From Lysobacteraceae bacterium (GTDB lineage Bacteria; Pseudomonadota; Gammaproteobacteria; Xanthomonadales; Xanthomonadaceae): a DNA stretch of 8,500 nucleotides. Below, one piece after another: positions 1-7,339 of the stretch. The stretch lies in contig SEHC01000065.1 in assembly GCA_004173415.1 (NCBI GenBank), forward strand, positions 1 to 8,500, in the 5' to 3' direction. Numbering within the stretch: the first letter of the stretch is position 1; each line of letters starts with the position of its first letter. The notes beneath the pieces were generated by a model, which did no database searches, was not told the origin of the DNA, and saw only the letters and a program-made list of their open reading frames with translations. The position numbers and the translations under genes are program-made.

Positions 1-27
1 CCCCGTGCCAAGCCCGAGGACCGCCCG

Positions 28-546
28 ATGAACAACACCACCCGCGTAGTCATGCTCTCCCTGCTTTCCGTGGCCGTCCTGGCCGGCTGCAAGAAGACCG
101 TCAAGGAAACCCCGCCCGCGACCGACACCACCGGCACCACCGGCGTGGTCACCGATGGCACCACGACCGCCGGCGCCTATGGCCCGAACGACCTGGACAC
201 CGACGCCTGCCTGCGCCAGCGCGTGGTCTACTTCGACCTCGACCAGGATGCCCTGAAGCCGGAATTCCAGGCCATCGTGGGTTGCCACTCCAAGTACCTG
301 CGCGACCGTCCGTCCTCGCGCATCAACCTGGAAGGCAATGCCGACGAGCGCGGCAGCCGCGAGTACAACCTGGGCCTGGGCGAGCGTCGCGGCAACGCGG
401 TCTCCTCCGCGATGCAGGCGCAAGGCGGCTCCGGCAGCCAGCTCAACGTGGTCAGCTACGGCGAAGAGCGCCCGACCTGCACCGATTCGAACGAGGATTG
501 CTGGGCCCGCAACCGCCGCGTCGAAATCGTCTACACGGCCAAGTAA
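28..546 (+). CDS. pal: Pal, peptidoglycan-associated outer-membrane lipoprotein
   Basis: Pal anchors the outer membrane to peptidoglycan and works with TolB, TolA, TolQ and TolR to constrict the envelope at division. The 172-residue product starts with a lipoprotein signal ending in the lipobox LAGC, so Cys21 should be the lipidated N-terminus. A Thr/Gly-rich linker follows (about 25-52). Residues 63-170 form an OmpA-like peptidoglycan-binding domain, with the YFDLDQDAL strand, the NADERGSREYN motif (Asp106 is expected to contact diaminopimelate) and the terminal NRRVEIVY strand. The length is normal for Pal. The start is supported by a GAGGA ribosome-binding site at 16-20. The domain also carries Cys61, Cys86, Cys151 and Cys158; the last two stand where E. 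coli Pal, as I remember it, has Val and Ala. cpoB follows after nine bases, so the two are co-transcribed; tolB should lie just upstream, outside the window. Confidence 0.97.
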   Translation: MNNTTRVVMLSLLSVAVLAGCKKTVKETPPATDTTGTTGVVTDGTTTAGAYGPNDLDTDACLRQRVVYFDLDQDALKPEFQAIVGCHSKYLRDRPSSRINLEGNADERGSREYNLGLGERRGNAVSSAMQAQGGSGSQLNVVSYGEERPTCTDSNEDCWARNRRVEIVYTAK

Positions 547-555
547 GCAAGACCG

Positions 556-1368
556 ATGCGTTTCCTGCCTGCATCCCTGGTCATCGCGGCGGCCCTCGCG
601 GCCGCCGCACCCGCCCACGCGCAGCGCCAGAGCCTGGCCGACCGCGTGGCCGCGCTGGAAATCCAGTCGGCCAACGACCGCGGCAATACCGACCTGCTGA
701 ACCAGGTGACCCAGTTGCGCACCGAGATGCAGCAGCTGCGCGACCTGGTCGAGCAACTTCAGAACGAGAACGAGAAGTTGAAGCAGACCAGCCGGGACCA
801 GTACCTGGACCTGGACGGGCGCCTCAACCGCCTCGAAGGGGGCACGGTTCCGGTGACGCCGGCCGCCACCACGCCACCGGTGGCGCCGCCAGCCAAGTCG
901 TCCGCCGCGGCCCCGGCCGCGACCGCCGAACGGCCTCCCTCCGTGCGTGGCGACGTCGGCGCGATGGCCAGCGCCGGCGACGAGCGTGCTGCCTACAACG
1001 TGGCCTTCGATGCATTGAAGGGCGGCAACTACGCCGATTCGGCGCAGCTGTTCTTGAGCTTCCTGGAGCTGTATCCCAACGGCGCCTACAGCCCCAATGC
1101 GATCTACTGGCTGGGCGAGAGCTATTACGTCACCCAGAACTACCAGCTGGCCGCGCAGCAGTTCCGCGCCCTGCTGGATCGCTACCCGACCCACGACAAG
1201 GCCGCCGGCTCGCTGTTGAAGTTGGGCCTGTCCGAATACGGGCTGGGCAAGGTCGACGAAGCCGAGCGCACCCTCGGTGAGGTCCTCGCGCGCTACCCCG
1301 GCACCGATGTCGCCCGCACCGCGGACGACCGCCTGAGGTCGATGCAGCTGGGCCGCAGCATCCGCTGA
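556..1368 (+). CDS. cpoB: CpoB (YbgF), periplasmic Tol-Pal system protein with coiled coil and TPRs
   Basis: CpoB links the Tol-Pal machine to peptidoglycan synthesis in the periplasm: in E. coli it binds TolA and modulates PBP1B during outer-membrane constriction. The 270-residue protein has a Sec signal peptide rich in Ala and Leu, with a probable cut after AHA (residue 22). A heptad-like, Leu/Gln/Glu-rich segment at about 25-95 matches the trimerising N-terminal coiled coil of the family. A Pro/Ala/Thr linker spans about 96-135. Three TPR-like repeats fill 144-265, with signatures such as YNVAFDALKGGNYADSAQLF and NAIYWLGESYY. The size is usual for the family. The ribosome-binding site is weak and the gap to pal is only nine bases, so translation may be coupled. 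The strong hairpin after the stop probably marks the end of the tol-pal transcript. Confidence 0.95.
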   Translation: MRFLPASLVIAAALAAAAPAHAQRQSLADRVAALEIQSANDRGNTDLLNQVTQLRTEMQQLRDLVEQLQNENEKLKQTSRDQYLDLDGRLNRLEGGTVPVTPAATTPPVAPPAKSSAAAPAATAERPPSVRGDVGAMASAGDERAAYNVAFDALKGGNYADSAQLFLSFLELYPNGAYSPNAIYWLGESYYVTQNYQLAAQQFRALLDRYPTHDKAAGSLLKLGLSEYGLGKVDEAERTLGEVLARYPGTDVARTADDRLRSMQLGRSIR

Positions 1369-1381
1369 GCCCGCGTTTACG

Positions 1382-1434
1382 GCGCCTTCCGCATGTGGGC
1401 TCCCCTGACCGGGAAGCCCGCATGCGGAAGGCGC
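1382..1434 (+). repeat. Long imperfect hairpin between cpoB and queE
   Basis: The arms GCGCCTTCCGCATG (1382-1395) and CATGCGGAAGGCGC (1421-1434) are perfect reverse complements. Pairing continues inward through a T-G wobble, then GGGCT with AGCCC, then CCC with GGG past one bulged A, leaving only a small loop near 1405-1410. The result is a stem of roughly 23 pairs. It lies 13 bases after the cpoB stop and could end or stabilise the pal-cpoB message. No run of T follows the right arm, so it is not a standard rho-independent terminator. It could instead be a REP-like dispersed repeat; copy number cannot be judged from one window. Confidence 0.75.
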
Positions 1435-1457
1435 TTCTACTTCCGCCTTCGCATCCA

Positions 1458-1465
1458 CATACTCT
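1458..1465 (+). promoter_or_regulatory. Possible queE promoter -10 region, start-codon proximal
   Basis: The sequence CATACTCT holds two overlapping weak -10 hexamers: CATACT, and TACTCT with the TAnnnT core. TACTCT ends six bases before the queE ATG. Transcription from it would begin at or next to the start codon. No convincing -35 box is visible (TTCTAC at 1435-1440 sits at the right distance from CATACT). There is also no Shine-Dalgarno sequence before queE, which agrees with a leaderless message. This is a weak call. Confidence 0.3.
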
Positions 1466-1471
1466 GTCGTC

Positions 1472-2152
1472 ATGAATGCCGCCGTCCCCAGCGAAATCGT
1501 CCAGTCCTCCACGGATCGGTTGAAGATCACCGAGATCTTCCTGTCTCTGCAAGGCGAGTCGGCCACGGTGGGCTGGCCGACCGTGTTCGTGCGCCTGACC
1601 GGCTGCCCGCTGCGCTGCCAGTACTGCGACACCGCCTATGCCTTCCATGGCGGGCAGTGGCGCGACATCGCCGACATCGTCTCCGAGGTCGTCGCCCACG
1701 GTGTGCGCCATGTCTGCGTCACCGGCGGCGAACCGCTTTCGCAGAAGCGCTGCCTGGTGCTGTTGCGCGCGCTGTGCGACGCCGGCCTGAAAGTGTCGCT
1801 GGAGACTTCGGGCGCGATCGACATCGAAGGGGTCGATCCGCGCGTGTCGCGGGTCCTCGACATCAAGACGCCGGGTTCGGCCGAAGTCGGCCGCAATCGC
1901 TGGGAGAACCTGCCGCTGCTGACCGCGCGCGACCAGGTCAAGTTCGTCCTGTGCGGGCGCGAGGATTACGAATGGGCGCGAGGCATCCTCGAAACGCACC
2001 GGCTTGCCGGACGATGCGAGGTGCTGTTCTCGCCCAGCAAGTCGGAACTCGAACCGCGCCAGCTGGCCGACTGGATTGTCGCCGACCGCCTGCCGGTGCG
2101 CTTCCAGATGCAGCTGCACAAGTTGCTGTGGAACGACGAGCCCGGGCGCTAG
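1472..2152 (+). CDS. queE: QueE, 7-carboxy-7-deazaguanine synthase (radical SAM)
   Basis: QueE rearranges 6-carboxy-5,6,7,8-tetrahydropterin into 7-carboxy-7-deazaguanine (CDG), the ring-contracting step toward preQ0 and queuosine. The 226-residue protein shows the radical-SAM cluster motif CPLRCQYC, with Cys45, Cys49 and Cys52 in CX3CX2C spacing to hold the 4Fe-4S cluster. The N-terminal EIFLSLQGES segment is typical of QueE, and VTGGEP (83-88) is the SAM-binding segment. The C-terminal FQMQLHKLLW is also a proteobacterial QueE hallmark. Length is normal. The start has no visible ribosome-binding site, but no other in-frame start precedes the conserved part. Its neighbour queC encodes the next enzyme. 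Older annotations may call it an NrdG-like activating enzyme; the motifs and context favour QueE. Confidence 0.95.
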   Translation: MNAAVPSEIVQSSTDRLKITEIFLSLQGESATVGWPTVFVRLTGCPLRCQYCDTAYAFHGGQWRDIADIVSEVVAHGVRHVCVTGGEPLSQKRCLVLLRALCDAGLKVSLETSGAIDIEGVDPRVSRVLDIKTPGSAEVGRNRWENLPLLTARDQVKFVLCGREDYEWARGILETHRLAGRCEVLFSPSKSELEPRQLADWIVADRLPVRFQMQLHKLLWNDEPGR

Positions 2153-2178
2153 CAGCGTCGCGCCCAGTGGCAACGCAG

Positions 2179-2246
2179 CGGCCACCATTGGCCCGGCTGT
2201 TAAAATATGCCGGCGACTCCGATCCCCGGCCACCGCTGGCCCGGCT
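2179..2246 (+). repeat. Twin dyads flanking the queC promoter
   Basis: Two 20-base segments, 2179-2198 and 2227-2246, match at 18 of 20 positions and lie 48 bases apart. Each contains the dyad GGCCA-N4-TGGCC (2180-2193 region and 2228-2241 region). The first copy ends two bases before the -10 hexamer; the second lies in the inferred 5' untranslated region. Paired operator half-sites, RNA hairpins or a chance duplication are all possible. No known regulator site is recognised. Confidence 0.5.
2198..2206 (+). promoter_or_regulatory. Extended -10 promoter for queC
   Basis: The string TGTTAAAAT is an extended -10 element: TG, one base, then TAAAAT (2201-2206), which matches five of six consensus bases. 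It is an AT-rich island in very GC-rich DNA. No good -35 box lies 17 bases upstream, which extended -10 promoters do not need. Transcription would begin near 2213, giving queC a leader of about 60 bases and letting it be expressed separately from queE. Confidence 0.5.
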
Positions 2247-2275
2247 CCCCCATGCTCCCGCCCGAGAAGAACCCC

Positions 2276-2944
2276 ATGAAAAATGCAGTCGTCCTGGTCT
2301 CCGGTGGCATGGATTCGGCCGTCGTGCTGGCGATGGCGCGCGAGGAAGGCTTTGCCGTGCACGCGCTCAGCGTCAGCTACGGCCAGCGCCACACCTCGGA
2401 GTTGCAGGCGGCCGATCGGGTTTCCGGCGCGCTTGGTGCGGTTGCCCACAAGACTGTCAACGTCGACCTGCGCTCCATCGGTGGCTCGGCCCTGACCGAT
2501 GCGGGCATCGAAGTTCCGGAAGCGGGCGGGCATGGCATTCCCAGCACCTACGTCCCGGCCCGCAACACCATCATGTTGTCGGTGGCGCTGGGCTGGGCGG
2601 AAGTGGTCGGCGCCGCCGACATCTTCTGCGGGGTCAACGCGGTGGACTATTCGGGCTATCCGGACTGCCGGCCCGAGTTCATCGAGGCATTCGAGCGGCT
2701 GGCCAACCTGGCCACCAAAGCGGGGGTCGAGGGGGCGGGTTTGCGGATCCGCGCCCCGCTGCTGCACATGAGCAAGGCCGATATCGTGCGGGAAGGCGTG
2801 CGCCTGGGGGTGGACTTCGCCCAGACCGTGTCCTGCTACCGCGCCGATGACCAGGGCCGCGCCTGCGCGCATTGCGACGCCTGCCGCCTCCGCAGCGCCG
2901 GCTTCGTCGACGCCGGCATCCCCGATCCGACCCATTACGCCTGA
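2276..2944 (+). CDS. queC: QueC, 7-cyano-7-deazaguanine (preQ0) synthase
   Basis: QueC converts CDG to preQ0, using ATP and ammonia through an adenylated intermediate; preQ0 then feeds queuosine synthesis. The 222-residue product begins with the PP-loop ATP motif SGGMDS (residues 9-14). Further family signatures are SYGQRH (34-39), VPARN (93-97) and the NAVDYSGYPDCR stretch (121-132). At the C-terminus Cys187, Cys197, Cys200 and Cys203 form the zinc site. The ATG at 2276 is preferred because GAGAAG at 2264-2269 is a well-placed ribosome-binding site and the protein then starts directly with the first strand. The in-frame ATGs at 2207 and 2252 would add a Pro-rich extension unlike the family, and the one at 2207 abuts the -10 box. 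queE upstream supplies the substrate-making enzyme. Confidence 0.96.
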   Translation: MKNAVVLVSGGMDSAVVLAMAREEGFAVHALSVSYGQRHTSELQAADRVSGALGAVAHKTVNVDLRSIGGSALTDAGIEVPEAGGHGIPSTYVPARNTIMLSVALGWAEVVGAADIFCGVNAVDYSGYPDCRPEFIEAFERLANLATKAGVEGAGLRIRAPLLHMSKADIVREGVRLGVDFAQTVSCYRADDQGRACAHCDACRLRSAGFVDAGIPDPTHYA

Positions 2945-2945
2945 T

Positions 2946-2974
2946 TTCGCAGCCGGCGCCCGGTGCGCTAGAAT
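2946..2974 (+). promoter_or_regulatory. Probable promoter of tRNA-Lys
   Basis: TAGAAT (2969-2974) is a good -10 hexamer. A weak -35 box, TTCGCA (2946-2951), stands exactly 17 bases upstream and begins just after the queC stop. The bases after the -10 (GCGTCCCCC) are strongly GC-rich, which is the discriminator type found at stringently controlled stable-RNA promoters. Transcription would start near 2981, just at a small hairpin, CCCGGT-GCAAT-ACCGGG (2981-2997), in the tRNA precursor leader. Confidence 0.5.
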
Positions 2975-3006
2975 GCGTCCCCCGGTGCAATACCGGGACT
3001 TGATGT

Positions 3007-3082
3007 GGGCCGTTAGCTCAGTTGGTAGAGCAGAAGACTTTTAATCTTTTGGTCGATGGTTCGAATCCATCACGGCCCACCA
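3007..3082 (+). tRNA. tRNA-Lys (anticodon UUU)
   Basis: The 76-base gene folds into a full cloverleaf. The acceptor stem pairs GGGCCGT (3007-3013) with ACGGCCC (3072-3078), followed by discriminator A and an encoded CCA (3080-3082). The D arm is GCTC/GAGC with the usual AGTTGGTA loop. The anticodon loop CTTTTAA (3038-3044) carries TTT at 3040-3042, and the T arm GATGG/CCATC closes the TTCGAAT loop. It reads AAA and AAG codons. Lysine tRNA is not a target of queuosine, so its position after queE-queC is shared synteny and not an enzyme-substrate link. Confidence 0.98.
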
Positions 3083-3242
3083 CCCGCATCAGATCTCCGC
3101 GTCACAGCGCAACCCGTACGCAATGATCTTCCTCGGCGCCGAGGGATTGGACTCGACCCGCGGGCGTCCATGCGTGGCGCGATGAAGGATGCGTGATGCG
3201 CGTGTTCGCACTGCTCTTACAGCACATTCCGACAATGGGGCC
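3083..3242. other. Intergenic stretch after tRNA-Lys, no convincing gene
   Basis: These 160 bases hold no gene I can support. A perfect 14-base palindrome, CCTCGGCGCCGAGG, lies at 3131-3144. Near 3171-3200 the string ATGCGTG recurs twice, with a third near copy. No copy of the tRNA 3' end is present, so there is no sign of an attachment site. Short open frames exist on both strands (a + frame stopping near 3183, and a minus frame continuing into the next gene) but lack starts, ribosome sites or a recognisable domain. Confidence 0.4.
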
Positions 3243-3524
3243 ATGGAAATCGCAGGCCGCAGTTTCACGGAACGCGCCTCGGATCGACGCGCAGATGCGG
3301 ATCTGGAGGCCATGGCGCTTGAAATCGTCCGCCACGTCCCGCGGATGATCAAGGCGTATCCCACCGAAGTGGAATTCTGGCACTGGTTCAGTGGAGAGAT
3401 CGAATCCATCAGACGCAATGCCCGGACCTTCGACGAGCGGGAACGGCTCACCGCGCGGTTGATCCAGGCGTTGATGGATAACGGCATCGAGGGGGAGATG
3501 GTGCCTGCCCGCTCTCTGCCCTAA
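3243..3524 (+). CDS. Small uncharacterised protein
   Basis: I do not recognise this 93-residue product. It is soluble, charged and probably mostly helical, with no signal peptide, membrane segment or cysteine. A Trp/Phe-rich patch, EVEFWHWFSGEIE, lies near residues 42-54, followed by an Arg/Glu-rich helix and a Leu-rich C-terminal helix. The ATG at 3243 is chosen for compactness. An in-frame ATG at 3189 would add 18 residues, but its GAAGG abuts the start codon too closely; neither start has a good ribosome-binding site. Codon use is less G/C-biased at third positions than the neighbours (I count about 22 of 93 codons ending in A or T), which hints at later acquisition or low expression. It sits 40 bases before xth on the same strand and may share its transcript. 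The low confidence covers both the start and whether it is expressed. Confidence 0.6.
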   Translation: MEIAGRSFTERASDRRADADLEAMALEIVRHVPRMIKAYPTEVEFWHWFSGEIESIRRNARTFDERERLTARLIQALMDNGIEGEMVPARSLP

Positions 3525-3564
3525 CCGCGGCAAGGCAACCCTCACTACCCGAGGAAATTTTCCC

Positions 3565-4359
3565 ATGGCAGGAAGGAAGAGGCTCAAGCTGGCGACTTTC
3601 AACGTCAACGGAATCGGCGCCCGCCTGCCGCACCTGCTCGATTGGTTGCAGCGGGAGAAGCCGGACATCGTGGCCTTGCAGGAACTCAAGGCGACCGACC
3701 AGGCGTTCCCGGCCCTGGCCCTGGAGGAAGCCGGCTACGGCGCGATATGGCACGGCCAGCGCTCCTGGAACGGCGTGGCCCTGCTGGCCCGGGGAACGGT
3801 GCCGGTGGAAAGCAGGCGCGGTTTGCCGGGCGATCCCGGCGACGAGCAGAGCCGTTACCTCGAGGCGGCGATCCACGGCATCGTGGTGGCGGCCGTCTAC
3901 CTGCCCAACGGCAATCCGCAGCCCGGTCCGAAGTTCGACTACAAGCTGCGCTGGATGGAGCGCCTGGCCGGGCACGCCGCGACCCTGGTCTCGTTGCCGC
4001 ATCCGGTGGTAATCATGGGCGACTTCAACGTCATCCCCACCGACGAGGACGTCTACGATCCCAAGGCCTGGCGCAAGGACGCATTGATCCAGCCGCAGGT
4101 GCGCGAAGCGTACGCGCGCCTGCTCGGCCAGGGCTGGACCGATTGCCTGCGCCACCTCCACCCGGAACAGCGGATCTACACCTTCTGGGACTACTTCCGC
4201 CAGCACGCCGAACGCGATCGCGGGTTGCGCATCGACCATCTGCTGGCCAACCCGGTCCTGTCCAGGCGGCTGAAGGCCGCGGGCGTGGACCGCTGGGTGC
4301 GGCTGGAGGAAAAAGCCAGCGACCATGCCCCTGCGTGGATCCAGGTGGCGGCAGGCTGA
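3565..4359 (+). CDS. xth: Exodeoxyribonuclease III / AP endonuclease
   Basis: This enzyme cuts DNA at abasic sites and removes blocked 3' ends in base-excision repair, with 3'-5' exonuclease activity. The 264-residue protein is the usual length for the EEP (exonuclease-endonuclease-phosphatase) family. Visible catalytic motifs in order are FNVNG (12-16), LQELKATD with Glu40 for the metal ion, Tyr112 in VYLPNGNP, MGDFNV with Asp153 and Asn155, RIDHLLA with Asp224, and SDHAP with Asp253 and the general base His254. Nothing essential is missing. A ribosome-binding site GAGGAAA at 3551-3557 precedes the start. ExoA-type and XthA-type names are both used for this group and I cannot separate them here; the GNPQPGPKFDYKLRW stretch is characteristic of the xthA family. 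Confidence 0.95.
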   Translation: MAGRKRLKLATFNVNGIGARLPHLLDWLQREKPDIVALQELKATDQAFPALALEEAGYGAIWHGQRSWNGVALLARGTVPVESRRGLPGDPGDEQSRYLEAAIHGIVVAAVYLPNGNPQPGPKFDYKLRWMERLAGHAATLVSLPHPVVIMGDFNVIPTDEDVYDPKAWRKDALIQPQVREAYARLLGQGWTDCLRHLHPEQRIYTFWDYFRQHAERDRGLRIDHLLANPVLSRRLKAAGVDRWVRLEEKASDHAPAWIQVAAG

Positions 4360-4404
4360 TTGGCGCGCATTGGGGTCGAACTGGTGCTGCCACCGCGTCG
4401 GCCG

Positions 4405-4423
4405 CGGCGCTGACGCCGGGTTT
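4405..4423 (+). terminator. Weak terminator-like hairpin after xth
   Basis: CGGCG-CTGA-CGCCG (4405-4418) is a five-pair GC stem with a four-base loop, followed by GGTTT. It lies 45 bases after the xth stop and could end that transcript. The T run is short and interrupted, so the case is weak. The rest of the 4360-4483 gap holds only a small dyad, GACCA-CA-TGGTC (4453-4464), just upstream of the next gene. Confidence 0.25.
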
Positions 4424-4483
4424 ACCCCTGCGCGACTAGCCTTTGGTGCACAGACCACATGGTCAGTCATGTCCAGGCGAACC

Positions 4484-4924
4484 ATGCCTATCGAGGAAGC
4501 GGTGGCGGAAAACTACTCCAGGCGGATCCACATCCAGGCGCCCATCGACCGGGTCTACGCGCTGCTCACCACGCTCGAGGGAATCGCGGCGTGGTGGGAG
4601 GGCCACGTGTCCGGCGATCCGGCCGAGCTGGGCGAGCTCCGGTTCGGTGTCGAGGACTCCGACGACTACACCCGCGTGCAGGTGGCCGGGGCCAGCTTCC
4701 CCAGCGACGTCGCCTGGTCGGTGCTCGAGGACAGCGGCTACGGCGACCAGACCCTGGACACCTCGATGGTGTTCCACCTGCAGGAAGAACTCGACGCTTC
4801 CACCAGCCTGGCCTTCCACCACCAGGGCCTGACTCCGCTGCTGGACTGCTTCGCCGACTGTGCGACCGGGTGGGACCGTCGGCTGGAGCAGATCAAGCAC
4901 GTCGCCGAAAGCGACAACGCCTAG
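4484..4924 (+). CDS. SRPBCC / AHSA1-like family protein
   Basis: The product (146 residues from this start) has the layout of the SRPBCC (START/Bet v1-like) fold in its AHSA1-like branch, a hydrophobic-pocket fold of varied function. The first strand reads IHIQAPIDRVYALLTT, followed by the typical EGIAAWWEGHVSG turn. Middle strands lead to a C-terminal helix with CATGWDRRLEQIKH, where the conserved GW caps the pocket. The ligand cannot be predicted. The ATG at 4484 has a modest AGG site at 4475-4477. The in-frame ATG at 4469 (151 residues) is also possible but lacks a ribosome site. No signal peptide is present, so it should be cytoplasmic. The gene stands alone, 124 bases after xth, and ends in a clear terminator. 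Family assignment is fairly sure; a specific role is unknown. Confidence 0.85.
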   Translation: MPIEEAVAENYSRRIHIQAPIDRVYALLTTLEGIAAWWEGHVSGDPAELGELRFGVEDSDDYTRVQVAGASFPSDVAWSVLEDSGYGDQTLDTSMVFHLQEELDASTSLAFHHQGLTPLLDCFADCATGWDRRLEQIKHVAESDNA

Positions 4925-4929
4925 CGGCT

Positions 4930-4957
4930 GCCGCAGGGCAGCAGCCCGCGGCCTTTT
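4930..4957 (+). terminator. Rho-independent terminator of the SRPBCC gene
   Basis: GCCGC plus GGGC (4930-4939, with one bulged A at 4935) pairs with GCCC plus GCGGC (4944-4952) around the loop AGCA, and C then TTTT (4954-4957) follows. It begins six bases after the SRPBCC stop. The converging globin gene stops only a few bases beyond the T run. On the minus strand no T run follows the stem, so it is a poor terminator in that direction. Confidence 0.75.
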
Positions 4958-4960
4958 AAT

Positions 4961-5392
4961 TCAATCGTCGTCGTGCGCGCCGGACATCGGCAGCGGTGGC
5001 GGTGAGGAGTGCAGCCGGTAACGCTGCCAGAAAGTGTCGGCGATGCGTTCGGCCATGTCGTCTGCCTGGGCCTGCATGGCCGGGTTGCCGAGAGTGGCGG
5101 TGACCTGGCGGAACAGGTGCAGCCATTGCGAGAACAGTTCCTGCGAGAGTCCGGGGAGTGCCAGGTGCCGGGACATCGGCGCGCCCCGGAAGCGTCGCGT
5201 GCCACGCAGCATCGCCGACCAGAAATCGACCAGCAGGGCCAGGTGCGCCGGCCAATCGGCGACATGCTGTTCGAAGATCGGGCCCAGGCCCGGATCGAGG
5301 CGGACCCGGGCATAGAACCCGTGCACCAGCCGGGTGACTTCCTCCTCGGTGCACAGCCCGGGGCCGGGTGGGACAAGCCCGGGCGCGTTCAT
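4961..5392 (-). CDS. Group III truncated haemoglobin
   Basis: This is a 143-residue single-domain globin of the TrHb3 (P) group, a haem protein that binds oxygen or nitric oxide. In Campylobacter the family member is Ctb, linked to oxygen and NO metabolism. The signature order is clear: LVHGFYARVRLDPGLGPIF (22-40) with Tyr27 as the likely B10 residue, DWPAHLALLVDFW (46-58) with His50 at E7, the segment before His76 as the proximal F8 haem ligand, then Trp90 at G8. The spacing of His50, His76 and Trp90 equals that of the matching residues I recall in Ctb. A short Pro-rich tail ends in an acidic DDD. The ribosome-binding site is weak. The gene begins 40 bases after the recQ stop on the same strand, so it is probably on the recQ transcript. 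Confidence 0.88.
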   Translation of the reverse strand: MNAPGLVPPGPGLCTEEEVTRLVHGFYARVRLDPGLGPIFEQHVADWPAHLALLVDFWSAMLRGTRRFRGAPMSRHLALPGLSQELFSQWLHLFRQVTATLGNPAMQAQADDMAERIADTFWQRYRLHSSPPPLPMSGAHDDD

Positions 5393-5432
5393 GTCATTCG
5401 CATCCGAGGGCGGAGGATCGACAGGGGCGGGC

Positions 5433-7235
<1,803 letters not shown>

Positions 7236-7241
7236 GTGCCT

Positions 7242-7250
7242 AGATTACCA
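7242..7250 (-). promoter_or_regulatory. Probable recQ promoter, extended -10 next to the start codon
   Basis: Read on the minus strand, TGGTAATCT is an extended -10 element (TG, one base, TAATCT at 7247-7242). Only six bases (AGGCAC) separate it from the recQ ATG, so transcription should begin at or next to the start codon. A possible -35 box, TTGGCC (7272-7267), stands 19 bases upstream, just past the T run of the dps terminator. This is an inference from spacing; the -10 matches consensus at the T, A and final T. Confidence 0.4.
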
Positions 7251-7273
7251 GCCGGGCCATGGGCCGGGCCAAG

Positions 7274-7299
7274 AAAAACGCCCGGCACGGGGCCGGGCG
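7274..7299 (-). terminator. Rho-independent terminator of dps
   Basis: On the minus strand CGCCCGGC and GCCGGGCG form a perfect eight-pair stem (7299-7292 with 7286-7279) around the loop CCCGT, followed directly by TTTTT (7278-7274). This is a textbook terminator 41 bases after the dps stop. A second, smaller hairpin (CGGGT/ACCCG with an inner GGG/CCC, 7311-7332) lies between the dps stop and the terminator. Confidence 0.92.
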
Positions 7300-7339
7300 C
7301 GGACAGGCGGCGGGTCGGGAAATCCCTACCCGGCCAAGG

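Noticed and set aside
2207..2275. Upstream in-frame starts that would lengthen QueC by 8 or 23 residues
   Set aside because: They add a Pro-rich extension absent from the family. The 2207 start abuts the -10 box and lies before the expected transcript start, while 2276 has a good ribosome-binding site.
2153..2275. PreQ1 or preQ0 riboswitch upstream of queC
   Set aside because: I see no H-type pseudoknot layout or A-rich tail; the DNA is GC-rich with simple dyads. A covariance search (Infernal) would settle it.
1130..2935. A 601-codon open frame on the minus strand opposite cpoB, queE and queC
   Set aside because: It crosses three well-supported genes and intergenic signals, and its product is a low-complexity Ala/Gly/Arg-rich shadow.
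3007..3082. tRNA-Lys as the attachment site of an integrated element
   Set aside because: No second copy of the tRNA 3' end and no integrase gene are present in the window.
3189..3242. N-terminal extension of the small protein from the ATG at 3189
   Set aside because: GAAGG directly touches the ATG, too close to act as a ribosome-binding site. It remains possible and is noted with the gene.
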